In this document: piece by piece, positions 5,885 through 6,277 of the stretch
Position numbering within the stretch: position 1 is the stretch's first letter
Layout of the letters: the number at the start of each line of letters is the position of its first letter
DNA from: an uncultured Sphingobium sp.
GTDB taxonomy: Bacteria; Pseudomonadota; Alphaproteobacteria; Sphingomonadales; Sphingomonadaceae
Assembly: GCA_946479185.1 (NCBI GenBank)
Contig: CAMLFF010000196.1
Coordinates: 1-6,277, forward strand
DNA length: 6,277 nucleotides
Direction: 5' to 3'
Position numbers and translations under genes: made by a program
The notes under the pieces: generated by a model
Seen by the model: only the letters and a program-made list of their open reading frames with translations
Database searches by the model: none
Told to the model about the DNA's origin: nothing

Positions 5885-6277
5885 GGACGTGCCCGGCGTC
5901 GCTCGACCGTTCCGCAATGCGCGGCTGACGGCCCGGTTTGCATCCGTGGCGGCGTTTGCGGCATCAGCATCGCCTCTGCTGGCTCAGGCTGAGCCAAGCG
6001 CCTTTGATGCAAAATGCTATGATACAGCGCGCGATGGCGAACTGATCGCGCTTAAAACGGCAAAGGGCAAGCTGGCAGCTATGATCGCGCCACGGCGCGG
6101 CGGAGAGATGGTCGGCCTATCCTACCGGCGTGACGAAAAGTCCGTTGAGTTGCTTTACCGAGGCATGGATTTTTGCCCGCACGTGGACTGGGGAGGCAAA
6201 GCGCCGATCCTGTGGCCGGCAACAGGGCGTAACTTCAACAAATCAGCGCCCAATGGTCAGGGCTGGACCTGGCAAGG
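5871..6277 (+). CDS. Secreted aldose 1-epimerase (mutarotase) superfamily protein, N-terminal part
   Basis: The reading frame is open to the right edge, giving the first 135 residues of a protein that probably exceeds 300. A signal peptide is visible: basic RPFRNARLTAR (12-22), hydrophobic FASVAAFAASASPLLAQA (23-40), and cleavage after AQA before EPS. The mature part begins the beta-sandwich typical of aldose epimerases: AKGKLAAMIAPRRGGEMVGLSYR (about 64-86), VELLYRG (92-98) and APILWPATGRNF (111-122). The last corresponds to the P-x-L-x-P-x-x-G-R segment of the family. Family members interconvert sugar anomers, but some act on other sugar positions, and the catalytic His and Glu lie beyond the window. 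The ATG at 5871 overlaps the sulfatase end by 14 bases, suggesting cotranscription and coupling. No good ribosome binding site precedes it. A GTG at 5889, four bases after the sulfatase stop, is the alternative start and leaves the signal peptide intact. Confidence 0.78.
   Translation, partial: MVATRDVPGVARPFRNARLTARFASVAAFAASASPLLAQAEPSAFDAKCYDTARDGELIALKTAKGKLAAMIAPRRGGEMVGLSYRRDEKSVELLYRGMDFCPHVDWGGKAPILWPATGRNFNKSAPNGQGWTWQ

Noticed and set aside
1..6277. Mobile elements, CRISPR arrays, tRNA or rRNA genes
   Set aside because: No transposase, terminal inverted repeats, spaced direct repeats or RNA-gene-like sequence was seen. The window is filled by four ordinary protein genes and two short intergenic regions.

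Overview
The window looks like part of a carbohydrate-utilisation locus from a Gram-negative alphaproteobacterium, most likely a sphingomonad (Sphingomonas, Sphingobium or Novosphingobium type). This rests on the moderately high GC content, the sphingomonad/Caulobacter style of the TonB-dependent receptor (EEIIVTGSR TonB box, VLVDGLR and GGASAAYGSDAVAGVVN plug motifs), and a LacI regulator beside that receptor. The genus is inferred from protein style, not proven.

All four genes are on the plus strand. (1) 21-1064: a LacI-family regulator starting at TTG. (2) 1065-1262: an intergenic region rich in dyad symmetry. It holds a 14-bp near-palindrome with a central CG (1124-1137), a perfect 18-bp palindrome (1188-1205), and a terminator-like hairpin (1223-1250) directly before the ribosome binding site of the next gene. 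The first two share the arrangement GAC-N6-GTC and are the best operator candidates for the adjacent regulator. (3) 1263-4205: a 980-residue TonB-dependent outer-membrane receptor. (4) 4206-4384: an intergenic region with a strong hairpin followed by a T-rich tract (4242-4297), probably an intrinsic terminator that is complete or partial. (5) 4385-5884: an exported type I sulfatase with the formylglycine motif CMPSR, resembling the N-sulfoglucosamine sulfohydrolase (SGSH) group. (6) 5871-6277, running off the right edge: the N-terminal part of a secreted protein of the aldose 1-epimerase (galactose mutarotase) superfamily, overlapping the end of the sulfatase gene.

Proposed working model: a sulfated oligosaccharide enters the periplasm through the TonB-dependent receptor. 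The exported sulfatase removes sulfate, the mutarotase-like protein acts on a sugar anomer, and the LacI-type regulator senses a product and releases the receptor promoter. No glycoside hydrolase or polysaccharide lyase is visible, so the glycan cannot be named from this window. The protein families are well supported. Substrate, operator assignment and operon boundaries are inference.
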